A DNA stretch of 64,000 nt, taken from Lumbricus rubellus (Eukaryota > Annelida > Clitellata > Crassiclitellata > Lumbricidae). Positions 59,561-64,000 of this stretch are shown one piece after another. A program made the position numbers and the translations under genes. Under the pieces are notes generated by a model. That model was not told the DNA's origin and ran no database searches. It saw only the letters and a list, made by a program, of their open reading frames with translations. The DNA lies in the NCBI GenBank assembly GCA_945859605.1, contig OX243825.1, forward strand, positions 30,082,829 through 30,146,828, read 5' to 3'. Positions within the stretch are counted from its first letter, which is position 1. The number at the start of each line of letters is the position of its first letter.

Positions 59561-61194
59561 TATCATTTGGTCGAAAGTCATTTGGTCGAAATCATTTGGT
59601 CGAAATCATTTGGTCGACGATCAAAAAGTCGAACGATCAAAAAGTCGAATGATCGTTTGGTCGACAATCAAAAAGTCGAACGATCAATAGATCGACAATC
59701 AAAAGGTCGACAATCAAAAGGTCGAAAATCAAAAGATCGACATTCAAAATGAAGCATGTTTAAGAAATTAAGAGAATTCCGACAATTTTACTACAAGTGC
59801 GCACACTCAAACATACATAGGCCTACACACACTCCGACACACACTCACATACACACTTGAACCACGATCAGTCTGTGAGAGAGGGGGTTCTGAACTACAT
59901 TAATTAAGTGATATGAAAACAAAATTAATTAGCCAATAAAGCAAGGAGAGTGTATAGGCCTAACGGACTGTAAGACGAAACGTGCGAAATTTTGTTAATG
60001 CATCGGAACGATGAAAAGGTCGAAGTCAAGTATAGACCGAACTGAACAGGTCAAAAAGAAAGTGTGAGGAAGGTGCGAAATTTTACATAGCGTCGAAAAA
60101 CATTTCCAAAGTGAAATGAAAACCAAATGAATTAGCCAACAGGCCTATTAACTAATTATAATTTATCCAAATTGAACTTTAAAAATACTGAATTTTATAA
60201 CGTTTTGTTCGATAATATCAATGCCTAATGCCATCTCTGGCGAAATGGAATGGATAGGCTACAAATACTTCCACTACCAAACCAGTTCAACAGGGCACTT
60301 GAGGAGTCTCTTATGTTGAGATTTGCGATCAAAACTGCCACCCATCAGCAATGCCTTTGCTTTTAAAGTAGCCTAAATGTTCGCAGTCTGTGGTATGGGG
60401 AAATGGTGTCCATCCACTGTGTCAATATCTTCTGCCCTCCAATACCCAGCACAGACCAACTAAATGCTACGACACTGCCTGCACGTCGCAATCGACCAGT
60501 AATTGTTTAGTAGTCTTATCTGATCTATAAATGGAGATTTAAATAAACCTCTGAGCCATGCTCTAAGATCAGAGAAGTTCTAATAGCCACCAGCTACAAA
60601 TAGCCAATAGACACATTCAAACTCTATTCTCATTTGTCTTATCCATAAACATCTACACCGTGGTTCAAAAAAGTAAGCCAAATTGTTTTGCATAATTATA
60701 TCTCTAATACCTGATGATATATCAAGCTACAATTGTCCACATATTTAGAGAAGTGGACCAAGAATATGATTCCAAAATTTCATGAGATAAAGTTGAACGG
60801 ATAAAAAGATATGAATATTTAAACTTCATATACCAAAATTTCAGTTCACAGGCAATTTTTCTGTCAGATTCAATCAAATGTAGCCTAAGTCAAACTGTTT
60901 TTTTTTACATCTCTGATGTCTGATGAGTAATCATAAAAACCTTTTACCAATATTTATGGAATTGAACCAAGAATAGGATTCCAAAATTCTCTTAAACATG
61001 CTTCATTTTGAATGTCGATCTTTTGATTTTCGACCTTTTGATTGTCGACCTTTTGATTGTCGATCTATTGATCGTTCGACTTTTTGATTGTCGACCAAAC
61101 GATCATTCGACTTTTTGATCGTTCGACTTTTTGATCGTCGACCAAATGATTTCGACCAAATGATTTCGACCAAATGACTTTCGACCAAATGATA
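59561..61194. mobile_element. Unclassified element with identical 205-bp inverted termini
   Basis: The first 205 bases (59561-59765) and the last 205 (61194-60990) are identical as inverted repeats as far as I can read. They begin TATCATTTGGTCGAAAGTCA and are built of short units: TCATTTGGTCGAAA, then GATCAAAAAGTCGAAC and CAATCAAAAGGTCGA. The interior (about 1.2 kb) has no ORF with a domain. Neither an obvious target duplication nor a known family was identified. Confidence 0.75.
60654..60990. repeat. MITE-related fragments inside the 1.6-kb element
   Basis: ACACCGTGGTTCAAAAAAG at about 60655 and 'ccaaaatttcatgagataaagttgaac' at about 60773 match the inverse or direct sequence at 20565-20757. 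A second, diverged segment is at about 60893-60988 ('aagtcaaactgtttttttt', 'gaattgaaccaagaatagg'). Confidence 0.45.
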
Positions 61195-61912
61195 GTAAAC
61201 CCAGTAGGCCTACCATTGAGAGCGGCCGATCAACATCTCCCGAGTTTCATTTTGATTCAGTCGTAGGCATAGGCTTACGGGAGAGTTCAGCAGAGAGGGA
61301 GGCAAAGATTGAACTTCTGCCCGAAAAATATGTCCGGCAAAAAGTTTACGACCTTTTTTTAGTCGTCCGGGGCCGTGTTTGCCCAAAAAACAGACTTGCC
61401 CGAAATTTGGGTAGCATTTGCCCCTCCACCCTGGACCCTCGCCTCGTACGCCTATGGTCCCTTATTATCTCAATAACAACTCGGGCCTAGCATAATTATA
61501 CTAGGAACGACGAAATTTGTTGCATCGTCATCCTAGTCGAGGTTGAGGTTTGTGTATTTGCCACACGCTCATGACAACTTACTGTGAGCAAAATTAATGA
61601 TTAGTTATTCAATATTCAAACACGCGGCGTAGCGCAACACGTGAACTACAAATTAAATGAAAGATTGTTTGTTTTCACTGGGACGATTTAGTGTTCATCC
61701 CACCTGCAGACTTATAGTCTACGTAGCCTAGGCCTACATTGGATCATTCGGTTCGCCAGCTGCAAAGGCAATTATTTTTAAAACGTTTGATCATTCAAGA
61801 TCGAGAATAGCATGAGATTCAGCTTACGATGCATTATTTTATAATCGATACTAATTTTTACCTTAAAAGTATAAGACCGTACATCAGCTGCATCTGCATT
61901 AGTAAGCATTAG
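61195..61912. other. Spacer with hAT-like remnant
   Basis: At about 61315-61450 there are 'tgcccgaaaaatatgtccggc' and 'acgacctttttttagtcgtccgg', resembling the internal units and ends of the hAT-like copies. No gene is seen. Confidence 0.3.
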
Positions 61913-61931
61913 TGGTGGTGGTGGTGGTGGT

Positions 61932-62004
<73 letters not shown>

Positions 62005-62030
62005 GTGGTAGTGGTGGTGGTAATGATGGT
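61913..62030. repeat. (GGT)n(GGC)n(GGT)n microsatellite
   Basis: A run of GGT triplets is followed by about 23 GGC triplets and again by GGT variants. Confidence 0.97.
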
Positions 62031-63708
62031 CGCGGTGGTCGTAGCAGGGATAGTAGAGCGACGTTTCAGTTAGACTTTCGATGGTTTCTCCACACGATAT
62101 TCACAATTTCTTCGAAATTTTGCAATCTCAAACGTCCGACGTGGAAACAGGAAATGTAGCACTGACTTGGGCAGCCGGCGCTGACCGGGAAATTAGGTTT
62201 TTCGTCCCCCATCCAGCCCTCAACCTCTGCCACGGGGCGGATTGGCCGCCCCTCTGAGGTACCCGGCGTTTCCCGATAAATTTCGTGTTTTGGATTCTGC
62301 CCGTACCCCACTCCACCCAGTCCTCATCCCCCAACTCCATCCCGCCCAACCCAGTACAATACCCTCCGGGTTACCAAATGTTTCTCGGAATTTTTGAGTG
62401 TGCCCCACTCCACCCTGCCCACCCTATCCTCCGCTCCCACTCAGCCCAACCCAACCCCAACAAACTCCACTACAACTCCACTAAACTCCCACCACCAACC
62501 CAATCCAGCGCATACCCCTATCCCCATAGGTTGATAGAGAAATTTTGTGTTTACGTCTCACCCATACCACCCCTCCTGTCCCTATCCACCACAATGCTCC
62601 TCCCTCCCACTCCTCATCCTCCCACACCAAATTGCCATAACTTCCATCCTGTTCCATTCATCACCTCTTCTTTCTCTCCCTTCCTTCTCCCTGGAGTCCC
62701 TTCCTTCTCCATTCCCGTTCTCTCCGCATCTATTTCGCCCATTTCCGTCCCAACCACTCAAAATAATTACAAATAATGGCAGCTCTGCTTGCAATGACCT
62801 TCCCTTTCATCTGCTAGTTCTGCTCATGTCTGGGGCTCCTCTTCTTCTACTCCTTGGCCGAAAAGCGCTTTATAAAATGTCCATTGGGCCCTGTATGATA
62901 CGATATTATTATTATCTATTATAATTGTCACTATCGTTTCATAACGTGCCATCGATCGCTTGTACACGTAGGCTACTATCAGTGTTTTCATTATTATTTT
63001 TGTGAAACCGCCTGATTTGCGCGCTTAGCTCTGCTTTCGGCAAGAAACGACGTCAAAAAATTACATAAGAAATGACTCAAAGAGTAAGGGTTGTTATTGT
63101 ACAATGACGAAAATTAAATGTCGTTTTAGTTGCAGCGTTAAATTCATGAAAATTTAATATGTCTATATATCGGGATTCAAAGAGAATTATGAGCTGAAAT
63201 AGTCGCCGTGACCTAGGCCTACACATTTGCATGATAATGTTTTGCACAACATTTTCGTCACGCTAAAGAGTGCCGATTCAAAGCCTATACCCCGACACCA
63301 CACATACATTCATACATAGGCTACATGCAGATTTTTGCAAAAGGACAAAAGTTCAGAATTAAGCCATAGATTTCAACATTTACCTTATTAAATATTGACA
63401 TAGTTTGATATAGCCTAAGCCTGTCTCGAAAACCTTCTTTAAAACTGCATGCACGGTGACTAATTTTCGCCGATTATTGGAAGACATCTTAGCCAGATGA
63501 TGCGCTTCACTATCAAAAGCAGAAACTAATTAAAGGGTGACGGTCAACATTTGAAACACGACCACAGAATTTCAAATAGGGCCTAACAATGCAGCCTACA
63601 GTAACTGTTTTGGTGAAACATTCTTTGTTTTCAATTTCAAAACGACTCAGCGCAGTATGATTACAATTATTATTCATAGTACGACGGATGATCACGAGTT
63701 AATTATAA
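62031..63708. other. C-rich then AT-rich region, no gene recognised
   Basis: 62280-62770 is strongly pyrimidine/C-rich on the plus strand ('ccccactccaccctgcccacc'), which opens frames without coding signs. From 62780 the sequence is AT-rich with TAGGCCTA-type words. A piece near 62860 ('aaaagcgctttataaaatgt') may be a SINE-type tail. Confidence 0.35.
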
Positions 63709-64000
63709 CAGGAGTCGACATTAACAGTAGGCTACAGTCTATCGACAGCCACGCAAGGTGTCCATCCTTTCCTAATCCTCAGTTTATACCATCCCCATCA
63801 CTCTGCTGAAAGGAAGGTTGAGTGGACCTTAGGAAAGGCTGCGGAAGTGATCCCCCATCCGTGCTCTATTCGTGCCAGATTGTTTACCATTCATTACCTT
63901 AAACTTCCTCCCAAAAGAGCTAAACGCCTAGGATACTTAGAGCAAACCTTTCCAACAATCACCAAACTTGCCAACACAACTGATGAAAAACACCTCTTCT
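63709..64000 (+). CDS. Open frame running off the window, unidentified
   Basis: From an acceptor-like 'attataacag' the frame stays open for 97 codons to the end of the window. It reads, in part, LSLYHPHHSAERKVEWTLGK and, later, LKLPPKRAKRLGYLEQ. The composition is protein-like (basic, mixed) but I recognise no family. It could be a real exon or part of a transposable element that continues past 64000. Confidence 0.3.

Noticed and set aside
59567..61188. Twin 61-codon ORFs, identical on opposite strands
   Set aside because: They are the translations of the identical inverted termini, not genes.
62285..62924. Overlapping ORFs of 125-163 codons rich in Pro and Ser
   Set aside because: C-rich strand composition explains the openness; no domain and no splice support.

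Overview
The window is animal nuclear DNA. It has intron-containing genes with GT/AG junctions, Krüppel-type zinc fingers, a RhoGAP gene of the ARHGAP12/15/27 type, tRNA-derived SINEs, RTE and CR1-like LINEs, mariner and hAT elements. The AT-rich, repeat-dense background and the very frequent palindrome TAGGCCTA suggest a marine invertebrate, perhaps a deuterostome such as an echinoderm or hemichordate. That placement is inference; no marker in the window fixes the species.

Layout: 1-2.4 kb is a patchwork of SINE, a truncated hAT copy and a foldback element. Two C2H2 zinc-finger genes follow: 2386-3312 (+), and 5189-7192 (-) with 23 fingers; both have decayed finger sequence upstream. From 8.4 to 12.9 kb there is a palindromic tandem-repeat family, cut at 9455-10450 by a maT-type mariner. 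A complete 16-exon ARHGAP-like gene (SH3, WW, PH, RhoGAP; 780 aa) runs from 13164 to 30129 (+), and its introns hold a 24-bp minisatellite, a long-TIR mariner derivative, SINEs and an RTE LINE with target-site duplication. After about 5.8 kb of repeats and featureless DNA, a six-exon gene on the minus strand (43185 to 35943; 1158 aa) encodes an unrecognised proline-rich protein with one U1/matrin-type zinc finger.

From 43 to 64 kb the window is mainly mobile DNA, much of it in structures I could not assign to a known family: a foldback element around telomere-like repeats (44228-44922); a 5-kb element with TA duplications and at least ten copies of a hairpin-forming 15-mer (46767-51794), itself carrying a CR1-like LINE and a TATG/CATA microsatellite; a 2.4-kb element with CTGCCGTCA termini, a TGTA duplication and an internal AAACTGGTTT array (52308-54676); a hAT copy with internal tandem units (56921-57490); and a 1.6-kb element whose roughly 205-bp inverted termini are identical (59561-61194). 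A possible first two exons of a small secreted cysteine-containing protein lie on the minus strand at 59022-57841, behind a TATA box.

The two multi-exon gene models were built by hand from ORFs, splice consensus and reading phase. All exon phases close, but there is no transcript evidence here. No operon-like or prokaryotic organisation, CRISPR array or rRNA was seen. The genes do not form an evident pathway.
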